Below are positions 1 to 7,632 of a stretch of DNA of 36,180 bases, piece by piece. The translations under genes were made by a program, and so were the position numbers. Numbering within the stretch: the first letter of the stretch is position 1; every line of letters begins with the position of its first letter. Source of the DNA: an uncultured Eubacteriales bacterium (GTDB lineage: Bacteria; Bacillota; Clostridia; Oscillospirales; CAG-272); the NCBI GenBank assembly GCA_902491535.1, contig CABUHS010000026.1, positions 1-36,180 on the forward strand. Reading direction: 5' to 3'. A model generated the notes under the pieces. That model made no database searches, had not been told where the DNA came from, and saw only the letters and a program-made list of their open reading frames with translations.

Positions 1-543
1 AAATACCGACAGACCGCCGTGTTCTTTGGCAATATTATTTATAAGCTCCATTATAAGAACGGTTTTTCCTACTCCGGCGCCTCCGAAAAGACCTATTTTA
101 CCGCCCTTTGCAAACGGGCATATAAGGTCGATGACCTTAATTCCTGTTTCGAGAATTTCGGTAGAAGTGGAAAGCTCGTCATAAGACGGTGCAGGACGGT
201 GAATGTTACGTCTCTCTGCAGAAACTTCTATCTCCGGTCCGTTATCCACCGTATCTCCGAGTACATTAAATATGCGCCCAAGCGTTTCGCGTCCTACAGG
301 CACGCTTATCGCAGAACCGGTATCAGTAACATGTGTTCCGCGCTTCAACCCGTCGGTAGACGCCATAGCAATACATCTTGCCATACCGTCTCCTATATGC
401 TGTGCCACCTCAACCGTAAGCGTTTTTCCGCCGAGCGGCATTGTCAGCGCATTATATATCGCCGGAAGCTCTCCTTTTTCAAATCTAACGTCTACTACAG
501 GTCCCATGACCTGTGTGACTGTACCTATATGAGAATCTGCCAT
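1..543 (-). CDS. atpD: ATP synthase F1 subunit beta, N-terminal part (runs off the left edge)
   Basis: This is the first 181 codons of the catalytic beta subunit of F1, which makes or hydrolyses ATP on the cytoplasmic face. The protein starts MADSHIGTVTQVMGPVVDV, typical of the beta-barrel domain. The P-loop GGAGVGKT is at about residues 154-161 (bases 61-84). The start is supported by an AAAGGAG ribosome site about 8 bases upstream. The gene is last in view of the atp operon, 70 bases after atpG. The C-terminal half, and presumably atpC (epsilon), lie outside the window. Nothing unusual is seen in the visible part. Confidence 0.97.
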   Translation of the reverse strand, partial: MADSHIGTVTQVMGPVVDVRFEKGELPAIYNALTMPLGGKTLTVEVAQHIGDGMARCIAMASTDGLKRGTHVTDTGSAISVPVGRETLGRIFNVLGDTVDNGPEIEVSAERRNIHRPAPSYDELSTSTEILETGIKVIDLICPFAKGGKIGLFGGAGVGKTVLIMELINNIAKEHGGLSVF

Positions 544-613
544 ATGCAAAACTCCTTTACGAACATTAAAAACGAAACATGCCGAGTACATATTCCGCAA
601 AATAAAGCGAATA

Positions 614-1441
614 TTAATTTTCGCTTCCTGCGACGATCTCAGTTATTTCCTGAGTGATCGCGCCCTGCCTTGCCCGGTTATACGAAAGCGTAAGATCGGA
701 AAGCATCTCTCTTGCATTCTTTTCTGCAGAATCCATTGCCATTCTTCGCGCAGCAACCTCCGAAGCAACGCTCTCTCTTGTACATGCGTAAATCATTCCG
801 GCAACATACTCCGGAACGGCTGATTCGAAAACCTCCTGTTCACCCGGTTCAAATATAACCGATGCTTTAGGCTGTGAATTTCCGGAACCGTCTTTGCTTC
901 CTTCATCCCGAACAAGGGGAAGAAGCCATAAGACCGAAGCTTCCTGCGTCATCATAGACACATATTTCGTATACACAATACCGATCCTGGTATATTTCCC
1001 AGACAAAAATTCGCCGCAAAGATCGGAAGAAATTTTCTTTGCATTATTAAAAGAAAATTTTTCAGCTGACGAATATCCGCCGCCAAAGCGTTCGCAAGCT
1101 CTTTTTCCTATACTTATAATTTCTGCGTCAGAAAACTCAGAAGCAAGCTTCAACGCATTTGCGTTATAGCCTCCGGCAAGACCTCTGTCTCCGGCAATTA
1201 CGATCATGCATGTTTGTCCGGATGAATTTTCATTCATATACGGACTTCTTGCGCACTCGCTGCTCGAAACGAGAACCTTTACCATATCACCGATAGCAGC
1301 AGCGTATTCCCGTCCGTGAAACATATCTTCTCCGGCGCGTCTGATTTTTGACGAAGCTACAAGTCCCATTGCGCTTGTCAGATGAAGCGTCGAATCTACA
1401 CTTTTCATGCGGCTGCGGAGCAGCTTTATATCAGCTCCCAT
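614..1441 (-). CDS. atpG: ATP synthase F1 subunit gamma
   Basis: Central rotor shaft linking the c-ring to the alpha3beta3 head. The 275-residue length is slightly short of the usual 285-295. The N-terminus (MGADIKLLRSRMKSVDST) and the C-terminus (MAMDSAEKNAREMLSDLTL) are the two helices that form the conserved coiled coil. The middle has the expected Rossmann-like region with GDRGLAGGYN. The gene begins 6 bases after atpA stops, and its AGGAG ribosome site lies inside the last atpA codons, so the two are probably translationally coupled. Confidence 0.95.
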   Translation of the reverse strand: MGADIKLLRSRMKSVDSTLHLTSAMGLVASSKIRRAGEDMFHGREYAAAIGDMVKVLVSSSECARSPYMNENSSGQTCMIVIAGDRGLAGGYNANALKLASEFSDAEIISIGKRACERFGGGYSSAEKFSFNNAKKISSDLCGEFLSGKYTRIGIVYTKYVSMMTQEASVLWLLPLVRDEGSKDGSGNSQPKASVIFEPGEQEVFESAVPEYVAGMIYACTRESVASEVAARRMAMDSAEKNAREMLSDLTLSYNRARQGAITQEITEIVAGSEN

Positions 1442-1447
1442 ATCGCA

Positions 1448-2941
1448 TTACTCCTGCATTTCCGAGAGTACAGAGCGAAGCTCAGCAACATCGCTGTCAT
1501 CAAAATATCCCTGTTCAAAGCGCTCGAGCAGCAGACTTTTTTCATTTTTCAGTTTTGTATAAAGTCTCTTCTCGTAATCCGATACACCTGACACGGGTAC
1601 ATTGTTAAGAAATCCGTTGATCACTGCGTAAACAATAGCAACCTGACATCCAACGGACACAGGAGAGTTACGGCTTTGTTTAAGCACCTCAACTATTCGC
1701 TCGCCAAGAGCCAGACGTGACTTGGTATCGGCATCAAGATCGCTTCCAAACTGAGCAAACGCCTGAAGCTCACGGTACTGGGAATAAAGAAGCTTAAGCT
1801 CTCCCGACACCTTTTTCATAGCCTTTACCTGAGCTGAACCGCCGACACGGCTTACAGATATACCGGGGTTGATAGCAGGCATAATACCTGAATGGAAAAG
1901 CTCCGTCTCAAGGAATATCTGTCCGTCTGTTATTGAAATAACATTAGTCGGAATATATGCCGATACGTCTCCCGCCTGTGTTTCTATAATAGGCAGAGCG
2001 GTTATTGAACCGCCTCCGAATTCCGGAGCAACACATGCTGCACGTTCAAGCAGACGCGAATGCAGATAGAATACATCTCCGGGATATGCTTCTCTTCCCG
2101 GCGGACGGCGTATAAGCAGCGACAGCGCTCTGTATGCAACCGCATGCTTGCTGAGATCATCATAAACGATCAGTACGTCGCGCCCCTGCTTTCTGAAATA
2201 TTCAGCCATAGCACATCCGGAATACGGAGCGATATACTGCAACGGTGCGCTTTCAGACGCGGAAGCAGACACTACAATCGTATATTCCATAGCTCCGTAA
2301 CGTCTCAGATCGTTTACGAGCTGAACGACAGAAGTGTTTTTCTGACCGATAGCAACATATATACAGATCACATTCTGATCTTTCTGATTTATTATAGTAT
2401 CAATAGCTATTTCTGTTTTACCCGTCTGACGGTCGCCTATTATAAGTTCGCGCTGTCCGCGTCCGATCGGTATCATGCTGTCGATAGCCTTTATTCCGGT
2501 CTGAAGCGGAGTTGATACGCTTTGCCGTTCGATAATACCCGGCGCTTCAGATTCGATAGGATACACCTCGGTGCATGCAACAGGACCTTTTCCGTCTATC
2601 GGCGCGCCGAGCGCATCAACAACTCTGCCTATAAGCGCTTCACCTACAGGGACTGATACAACACGCCCGGTCCTTTTTACCGCTGTTCCCTCTCTGATAT
2701 TATTTTTATCCGAAAGTACGGCAACAGAAACTGTTTCGGTTTCAAGATTCTGTGCCATTCCGAAACTTCCGTCATCAAACTCAAGAAGCTCGCCCGACAT
2801 GCAATCACGAAGTCCGTACACTCTTGCAATACCGTCTCCAACGAGAATAACCGTACCGGTCTCGGTCTTTTCAATCCGTGAACGGTAATTTTTTATCTGT
2901 TCTTTTATGATACTGCTTATTTCTTCAGGTCTATCATTCAT
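1448..2941 (-). CDS. atpA: ATP synthase F1 subunit alpha
   Basis: Non-catalytic nucleotide-binding subunit of F1, 497 residues (family about 500). The beta-barrel domain covers roughly residues 25-95. The P-loop GDRQTGKT is at residues 169-176. The segment PGISVSRVGGSAQ near residue 360 carries the conserved arginine that reaches into the catalytic site of beta. The order atpH-atpA-atpG-atpD is the standard one. It lies 38 bases after atpH. No truncation or odd residue was seen. Confidence 0.97.
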   Translation of the reverse strand: MNDRPEEISSIIKEQIKNYRSRIEKTETGTVILVGDGIARVYGLRDCMSGELLEFDDGSFGMAQNLETETVSVAVLSDKNNIREGTAVKRTGRVVSVPVGEALIGRVVDALGAPIDGKGPVACTEVYPIESEAPGIIERQSVSTPLQTGIKAIDSMIPIGRGQRELIIGDRQTGKTEIAIDTIINQKDQNVICIYVAIGQKNTSVVQLVNDLRRYGAMEYTIVVSASASESAPLQYIAPYSGCAMAEYFRKQGRDVLIVYDDLSKHAVAYRALSLLIRRPPGREAYPGDVFYLHSRLLERAACVAPEFGGGSITALPIIETQAGDVSAYIPTNVISITDGQIFLETELFHSGIMPAINPGISVSRVGGSAQVKAMKKVSGELKLLYSQYRELQAFAQFGSDLDADTKSRLALGERIVEVLKQSRNSPVSVGCQVAIVYAVINGFLNNVPVSGVSDYEKRLYTKLKNEKSLLLERFEQGYFDDSDVAELRSVLSEMQE

Positions 2942-2979
2942 CCGTAAGTATCATTCCTTTCACCATAACTGACATTCGG

Positions 2980-3555
2980 TCAGCTATTATTACCTTCTAT
3001 CCGACATCCGGACTGTTCCGGAACATCGGAAGCCATAACAGACTTAACGTCATGCAAACGCCGCTTCAGACTTCCGTCAAGAAGCGTATCGTCAAACTTT
3101 ACCGTAAGACCTCCGATAATACTCCTGTCTACATTGCACACAAGAGTTACACTTCGTCCGGTAACCGCTTCAAGCTTATCAGAAAGTTTTTTCTTCTGAG
3201 CGTCGGTAAGAGGCACAGCGCTCGTTACCTGTGCTATCGAGCTTTTTTCCGATTCACGCAAAAGACGGTCGTATTCTTCCCTAAAGTTCTCAAACTGATC
3301 TATTCTTCTGTTTTTGCATAAAAGCTGCAAAAAAGACAAAATATATTCCGGAAGTGTATCTCCGAAAGCATTTTCGATAAGTTCACAACGCTCATCAGCC
3401 GAAACAGAAGGCGACATCAGAAAATCCACATACTCAGGGAATTCGGTAAACACTCCGGATATATTCCCCATAACTTCCGAAAATTGCTTTTCACAGCCTG
3501 ATTCAACAGCAAGAGAAAAAAGTGCGTCGGCATATTCTTTTTTCACATCGTTCAT
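2980..3555 (-). CDS. atpH: ATP synthase F1 subunit delta
   Basis: Peripheral-stalk subunit that clamps the b-subunit dimer to the top of F1. The length of 191 residues is close to the family's usual 175-185. The N-terminal helical domain starts MNDVKKEYADALFSLAVE, matching the family's YAxALFxxA pattern. The C-terminal part contains SIIGGLTVKFDDTLLDGSL, the conserved GGxxIxxGDxxxDxS-type end. A purine-rich GGAAGGGAG lies about 10 bases upstream of the start. The gene sits between atpF and atpA as in most bacteria. Confidence 0.93.
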   Translation of the reverse strand: MNDVKKEYADALFSLAVESGCEKQFSEVMGNISGVFTEFPEYVDFLMSPSVSADERCELIENAFGDTLPEYILSFLQLLCKNRRIDQFENFREEYDRLLRESEKSSIAQVTSAVPLTDAQKKKLSDKLEAVTGRSVTLVCNVDRSIIGGLTVKFDDTLLDGSLKRRLHDVKSVMASDVPEQSGCRIEGNNS

Positions 3556-3601
3556 ATCGGCACAGCTCCCTTCCTCAGCCTGTCTGATAAATTATATTCA
3601 C

Positions 3602-4105
3602 TTATCTTATATCGTCAATTTTATCAATGAATGAATCAATTAAATTGCGATGATCATTCTCATTAATCTCGCGGTCAAGAAGCTTTTCTGTCAAAAGCGC
3701 AGATACATCTACAATCTCACTCTTTATATCTTCATCCGCCTTGCGTTTAAGAAGTTCAGCTTCATTTTCCGCTTCGCGTACAATTCCGGCCGCACGGTCG
3801 CGTGCCTCTGATATTATCTCATTTTCGCGGTAGGAAGCTACAGATGCAGCTTCCTTTATTATTCTGCCTGCTTCTTCATGAGCCTCGCTCAGCTGTTTTT
3901 CGTACTCTGCTTTATCCGCAAGTGCATCGGTACGCGCTTTTTGCGCTTCGGAATAATCCTGCTCTATAGCGCTCTGACGCTGTGCCAAAGCCTTTTTAAC
4001 CGGTGCGTATAAAAATTTTTTTATAAGAAAATAGAGTATGAGCAGATTTGCAAGAGATATGAGAATATGCCATATGTTGAGAGATATTACCTCAAGCGAT
4101 TGCAT
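3602..4105 (-). CDS. atpF: ATP synthase F0 subunit b
   Basis: Membrane-anchored stator stalk. One N-terminal transmembrane helix (about residues 8-27, WHILISLANLLILYFLIKKF) is followed by a long, highly charged alpha-helical region rich in Ala, Glu, Lys and Arg. That region would form the dimeric coiled coil. The length of 167 residues is normal. It lies between atpE and atpH, on the same strand, with short gaps. Confidence 0.93.
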   Translation of the reverse strand: MQSLEVISLNIWHILISLANLLILYFLIKKFLYAPVKKALAQRQSAIEQDYSEAQKARTDALADKAEYEKQLSEAHEEAGRIIKEAASVASYRENEIISEARDRAAGIVREAENEAELLKRKADEDIKSEIVDVSALLTEKLLDREINENDHRNLIDSFIDKIDDIR

Positions 4106-4143
4106 ATAATTCTTGTCCTTTCATTTCCACAGATATTCCCAAA

Positions 4144-4428
4144 TCAGCCGATTGCTTTCATCAGAATATCAACGAAGCGTCCGGGTGCAAGGAAGATAAG
4201 CAGAATCGCAATTACAAGCGCATAAAGACCTGTAGTTTCCGCGATCGCGCATCCCATAAGCATAGTAGTCGTCACTGCACCCTTACTCTCAGGCTGTCTT
4301 CCGATAGCCTCGCACGCCTTTGCAACAGCATTTCCTTCACCTATACCGGGTCCGATTCCGGCGATCATAGCCATACCTGCACCAAGTGCGCATCCGCCGA
4401 GTATAATACCAATAGCAATCTCTAACAT
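4144..4428 (-). CDS. atpE: ATP synthase F0 subunit c, with a sodium-type two-carboxylate ion site
   Basis: Rotor-ring proteolipid, a two-helix hairpin with the polar loop GRQPE (residues 43-47). Helix 1 ends GIGPGIGEG with Glu31. Helix 2 has AETTGLY with the ion-binding Glu64, then Thr65 and Tyr69. Aligned by eye to the Ilyobacter tartaricus c subunit, Glu31 replaces Gln32, Glu64 matches Glu65, Thr65 replaces Ser66 and Tyr69 matches Tyr70. Glu plus a hydroxyl residue is the sodium signature. A second carboxylate at position 32 is the variant described for Fusobacterium nucleatum. The ribosome site is a purine-rich GGAGGAATC stretch. Family call is certain; the ion preference is an inference from these residues. 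Confidence 0.95.
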   Translation of the reverse strand: MLEIAIGIILGGCALGAGMAMIAGIGPGIGEGNAVAKACEAIGRQPESKGAVTTTMLMGCAIAETTGLYALVIAILLIFLAPGRFVDILMKAIG

Positions 4429-4479
4429 TATTTGATTCCTCCGTTATTTTATATCTTTAGTTATTTATAATAAAACAGA

Positions 4480-5373
4480 CTATGCTGTCTTTTTTCTTCC
4501 CTTTTTTCTTGCAAGATACTTCTGATAATCGTCAGCCGCGAAGCCGTTCGATACATAAAGCATTGTAAGCATTGCAAATATGAACGCCTGCAAACATCCG
4601 CTGAATATATCAAAGTATACGGACAGTATTGCGGGGATACCTATCCGCAGGAAAGGTATATCTCCTAGCGCACCCGGAAGCCATCCGAGAAGCATTGAAG
4701 ACAATCCTCCGAGTCCTGCTGCGATAAGCACGGATATTACCGTTCCAGAAAGCACATTTCCGTAATGACGGAATGCCATTGATATAGGAGTCGATATCTC
4801 ACTTATCACATTTATCGGCGCAAGCAGCGGCGGATCGGCAAAGCTTTTGAGATAATGCGGAAATCCGCATTTCATTTTATAATGTGTTATAAGAAAGAAT
4901 ACCGCAAGCGCCCAACCTCCGACTACGTTAAGGTCTGATGTAGGGGGATAAAGACCGAAAAGAGTGATAAGGCTTGAAAAAGCCGACAGTCCCATTATGG
5001 CAGCAATAAACGGAGCGAAGCCTCCGAAAAATTCCCCCATATTGCTTTTTACAAGCTCCTCGGTCTTTTCAACTATCCATTCCGCCAGATGCTGTCTTTT
5101 GCTGTCAGGTCTTTCTTTTATACCGTGCGTTATAAACAGGCAAAGCCAGAATATCGAAAGCATTACAAGCCATGAGTTTACCTGAGATTCTGTGATAGGC
5201 AAAGGCTGAATCGGCGTATTGATTGTAAAATATATTCTTGCTCCCGTTATTTCAATCCCGTCTGCCGGCGGCTTTGTCAATATGTACAACACTATTCCGA
5301 ATACAATCGGAAGCACGGCAAGTATTATAAGAAAAATATCAGTAACGATAAATCGTTTGTCTTTTTCTTTCAT
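4480..5373 (-). CDS. atpB: ATP synthase F0 subunit a
   Basis: Static ion-channel subunit next to the c-ring, strongly hydrophobic with at least five membrane segments. Counting from the chosen start (297 residues), the conserved channel arginine is Arg202 in SMAFRHYGNVLSG, matching the family's LRxxGN motif. The start is at 5373 (MKEKDKRF) because GAAAGGAT lies about 10 bases upstream of it. An in-frame ATG at 5391 has no ribosome site of its own and itself overlaps that Shine-Dalgarno. The gene lies between atpI and atpE. Confidence 0.93.
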   Translation of the reverse strand: MKEKDKRFIVTDIFLIILAVLPIVFGIVLYILTKPPADGIEITGARIYFTINTPIQPLPITESQVNSWLVMLSIFWLCLFITHGIKERPDSKRQHLAEWIVEKTEELVKSNMGEFFGGFAPFIAAIMGLSAFSSLITLFGLYPPTSDLNVVGGWALAVFFLITHYKMKCGFPHYLKSFADPPLLAPINVISEISTPISMAFRHYGNVLSGTVISVLIAAGLGGLSSMLLGWLPGALGDIPFLRIGIPAILSVYFDIFSGCLQAFIFAMLTMLYVSNGFAADDYQKYLARKKGRKKTA

Positions 5374-5411
5374 TTTCCGAAATCCTTTCATTTAAAATCA
5401 AATAGCTTAAA

Positions 5412-5792
5412 TCAGAATTTCTTAAAAAACGGTCTGATCGCAACAGCTAATCTGGTAAAGAAAAGCGATACAAGTCCTGAAACAATATTAAAACAAGGGA
5501 CTGCAACGGCAAGCACTGCTGCAAGCAAAAGCATAATGTCGCGAAGTGCTTTTGACAGCTTAATGGTGTCTTTCGCCTCTTTTTGCTCTTTTTCCAGAGA
5601 GTTCTGAATAGTTATACCCATCAGAAAAAAGTTAAGGACAGAAACTGCAGCTCCGAGAAGGTTCCCGAGTAAAACAGTATAATCCCACCGTCCGGCAATC
5701 AGAAATATTATCTCCATTACAGAGCTGAAAAGCAGAGCAGCAAGTGCAACAAAACATGTCTCTCTGACAACAGTACCGTCAATTTTCTTCAT
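5412..5792 (-). CDS. atpI: ATP synthase subunit I-like membrane protein
   Basis: First gene of the atp operon, about 126 residues with four predicted hydrophobic segments (about residues 13-32, 36-60, 83-101 and 104-117). This position, size and topology fit the poorly conserved AtpI family, which helps c-ring assembly and possibly ion uptake. The start at 5792 (MKKIDGTVVRE) has AGGAAAGG about 11 bases upstream. A longer version from a TTG at 5822 would overlap that ribosome site and is less likely. The call rests mainly on context and topology, because AtpI sequences diverge strongly. Confidence 0.75.
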   Translation of the reverse strand: MKKIDGTVVRETCFVALAALLFSSVMEIIFLIAGRWDYTVLLGNLLGAAVSVLNFFLMGITIQNSLEKEQKEAKDTIKLSKALRDIMLLLAAVLAVAVPCFNIVSGLVSLFFTRLAVAIRPFFKKF

Positions 5793-5849
5793 AAACGATA
5801 ATACCTTTCCTGTAAATATCAAATTGAAACGATCTATCGTTGTAATCTC

Positions 5850-5855
5850 ATTATA
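5850..5855 (-). promoter_or_regulatory. Extended -10 box of the atp operon promoter
   Basis: On the minus strand the bases read TTTGATATAATG, a perfect TATAAT preceded by TGA, which is an extended -10 (TGn) element. It is about 58 bases upstream of atpI. No good -35 is present at 16-18 bases. The upstream stretch is very T-rich, which could act as an UP-like element. Confidence 0.6.
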
Positions 5856-5969
5856 TCAAAAAATCAAAAATAAAAAACAGACAAAAAAGCTGAGCTGTAT
5901 TAAATTCAGACATGATACATGAATTTGCCTAATTATCGTATTCAAAATGAACAATATTTTTCATGTTGT

Positions 5970-6242
5970 TTATTATATCATAAATCGCTGCGTGAAACGC
6001 AGCAGCGCCGCAAGGCGCGGGATGGCGAAGCCATCGATTTAGTCATTCAATGTTCTCTCAGACGTCCGAAAGCTTGCATAGCAAGGTTTCGGTTTACGTC
6101 GTTAGATTATTCTACCATTAAGCAAAAATGTTTGCTCGCAAGGACATTTTTAAAAGGCCGTCAATTGCGCAGACCGTGCAAAGCACGAACGGCAAAGCCG
6201 CAAAGTTTTGCGCAGTAAAACTTTATGCGCTTATTATATCAT
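5970..6242. repeat. Array of at least seven small hairpins between 12-base direct repeats; left part recurs at 32577-32665
   Basis: This gene-free block between atpI and asd is packed with inverted repeats. Examples: GCTGCG-TGAAA-CGCAGC at 5987-6003, GCGCC-GCAA-GGCGC at 6005-6018, GATGGC-GAA-GCCATC at 6021-6035, CCGAAA...TTTCGG at 6066-6092 enclosed by GACGT...ACGTC, a TTGC-TC-GCAA hairpin near 6124-6151, GTGC-AAA-GCAC and CGGC-AAA-GCCG near 6177-6200, and AAAGTTTT...AAAACTTT near 6203-6225. The loops are short and A-rich. The block is bounded by TTATTATATCAT at 5970-5981 and 6231-6242. About 90 bases of its left part recur in inverted orientation upstream of the TrpX-like gene. It does not look coding on either strand. 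It is probably a dispersed structured repeat; origin and function are unknown. Confidence 0.8.
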
Positions 6243-6340
6243 CATAAAGAATAAAATACCATGTATTTTTTATGGCTTAATTGTAAACAATCTTTAGATT
6301 GGATAAAGCAGCCATAAGACTGTTTGCTTTCATTGTTTTC

Positions 6341-6370
6341 AAAAAAGGCCGCCGTTTTCAGGCGGTCCTT
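6341..6370 (-). terminator. Rho-independent terminator of asd
   Basis: On the minus strand a GC-rich stem (GGACCGCC pairing with GGCGGCC around a TGAAAA-type loop) is followed by six T. It begins about 20 bases after the asd stop codon. Confidence 0.85.
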
Positions 6371-6390
6371 TAGTAATATATATTTTAATT

Positions 6391-7485
6391 TTATTTTCTT
6401 GTAAGATAGCCTTCTGCAGCAAGAAGTTCTGCTCCGAGCATTGCTCCGCCTGCCGCTCCGCGAAGAGTATTATGAGAAAGTCCGACAAATCTCCAATCAA
6501 AATTATTATCACTGCGCAGACGGCCTGCAGTTATGCCCATTCCTCCGTAAATGTCACGGTCGATTCCTGTCTGAGGACGGTTATCCTCTTCCATATAGGT
6601 AATAAACTGCTCAGGAGCATGCGGAAGTCCGAGAATCTGCGGTTTGCCGCGGAATTCCTTCCAGCGTGCAAGGATCTCTTCCTTGTCAGGCTTCTTTTCA
6701 AACGATACAAACACCGCTGCAAGATGTCCGTCGCTCACGGGAACACGTATGCACTGAGCAGATATAACAGGCGCTGCAGCCTTAACGATCTGACCGTTTT
6801 CGATATGTCCCCATATTTTAAGCGGCTCCTGCTCGCTCTTTTCATCCTCACCGCCTATATAAGGAATGACATTGTCATTCATCTCAGGCCAGTCTTTGAA
6901 GGTCTTACCTGCTCCGGAGATAGCCTGATATGTAGTAACAACAACCGTTTTGGGTTTAAAATCAAGCAGAGGAGTAAGAAGAGGAGTATAGCTTTGGATA
7001 GAGCAGTTCGGCTTTACAACGATAAATCCGCGGTTTGTGCCGAGACGCTTCTTCTGATATTCAATAATATCAACATGAGAATCATTTACCTCAGGCATCA
7101 GCATCGGAACGTCGGGAGTCCAGCGGTTTGCAGAGTTATTTGAGAAAACGGGAGTTTCTGCACGTGCATAAGCTTCTTCAAGAGCAATTATCTCCTGCTT
7201 ATCCATGTTGACTGCACAGAAAACAAAATCGACCTTATCAGCTACCGCCTTCACATCAGCAGCATCCATAACAATCATGTTCTTTACAGATTCGGGCATC
7301 GGCTGAGAAAGTTTCCAATGATCTCCGACTGCTTCGCTGTAAGTCTTGCCTGCGGAACGTGCGCTTGCAGCAAGAGCTGTAAGTTCAAAATACGGATGAT
7401 TTTCAAGCAGGGTAATAAAGCGCTGACCAACCATTCCTGTCGCGCCGATAATTCCTGCTTTTATTTTGGTTGTAGGTGTAAACAT
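6391..7485 (-). CDS. asd: Aspartate-semialdehyde dehydrogenase, archaeal/fungal-type
   Basis: Reduces aspartyl phosphate to aspartate semialdehyde with NADPH, the branch point to lysine, threonine and methionine. The 364-residue protein has the nucleotide loop GIIGATGMVGQRF (residues 11-23). The catalytic cysteine is Cys161 in KPNCSIQ, and the catalytic histidine is probably His254 in SDGHLA. PNCS-I and the long insert with GGEDEKSEQEP resemble the archaeal/eukaryotic branch more than E. coli Asd. The start has GAGGAATTAAC directly upstream. Its pathway partner, homoserine dehydrogenase, lies at 13315-14394 in the same window but in another transcript. Confidence 0.95.
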   Translation of the reverse strand: MFTPTTKIKAGIIGATGMVGQRFITLLENHPYFELTALAASARSAGKTYSEAVGDHWKLSQPMPESVKNMIVMDAADVKAVADKVDFVFCAVNMDKQEIIALEEAYARAETPVFSNNSANRWTPDVPMLMPEVNDSHVDIIEYQKKRLGTNRGFIVVKPNCSIQSYTPLLTPLLDFKPKTVVVTTYQAISGAGKTFKDWPEMNDNVIPYIGGEDEKSEQEPLKIWGHIENGQIVKAAAPVISAQCIRVPVSDGHLAAVFVSFEKKPDKEEILARWKEFRGKPQILGLPHAPEQFITYMEEDNRPQTGIDRDIYGGMGITAGRLRSDNNFDWRFVGLSHNTLRGAAGGAMLGAELLAAEGYLTRK

Positions 7486-7632
7486 GTTAATTCCTCGTTT
7501 CTCCGCCTTAAAAAATCTTCTGTTTCAGATTTTTCTATATCATTATGCGCTTCGGCGGCAGTGCGCTGTTCAATTTCAAAGCTTTATCCTATATTTAGAA
7601 TAAAAATATTTACGTAATCAGCGTTATCCTGA

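Noticed and set aside
5919..6218. Open frame of 99 codons on the plus strand
   Set aside because: It runs across the hairpin array, has no ribosome site and its translation is rich in repeats of the hairpin sequence. The repeat explains it better.
7486..7632. Possible lysine riboswitch or T-box in front of asd
   Set aside because: The leader is under 150 bases with no lysine-box or T-box core and no terminator/antiterminator pair.
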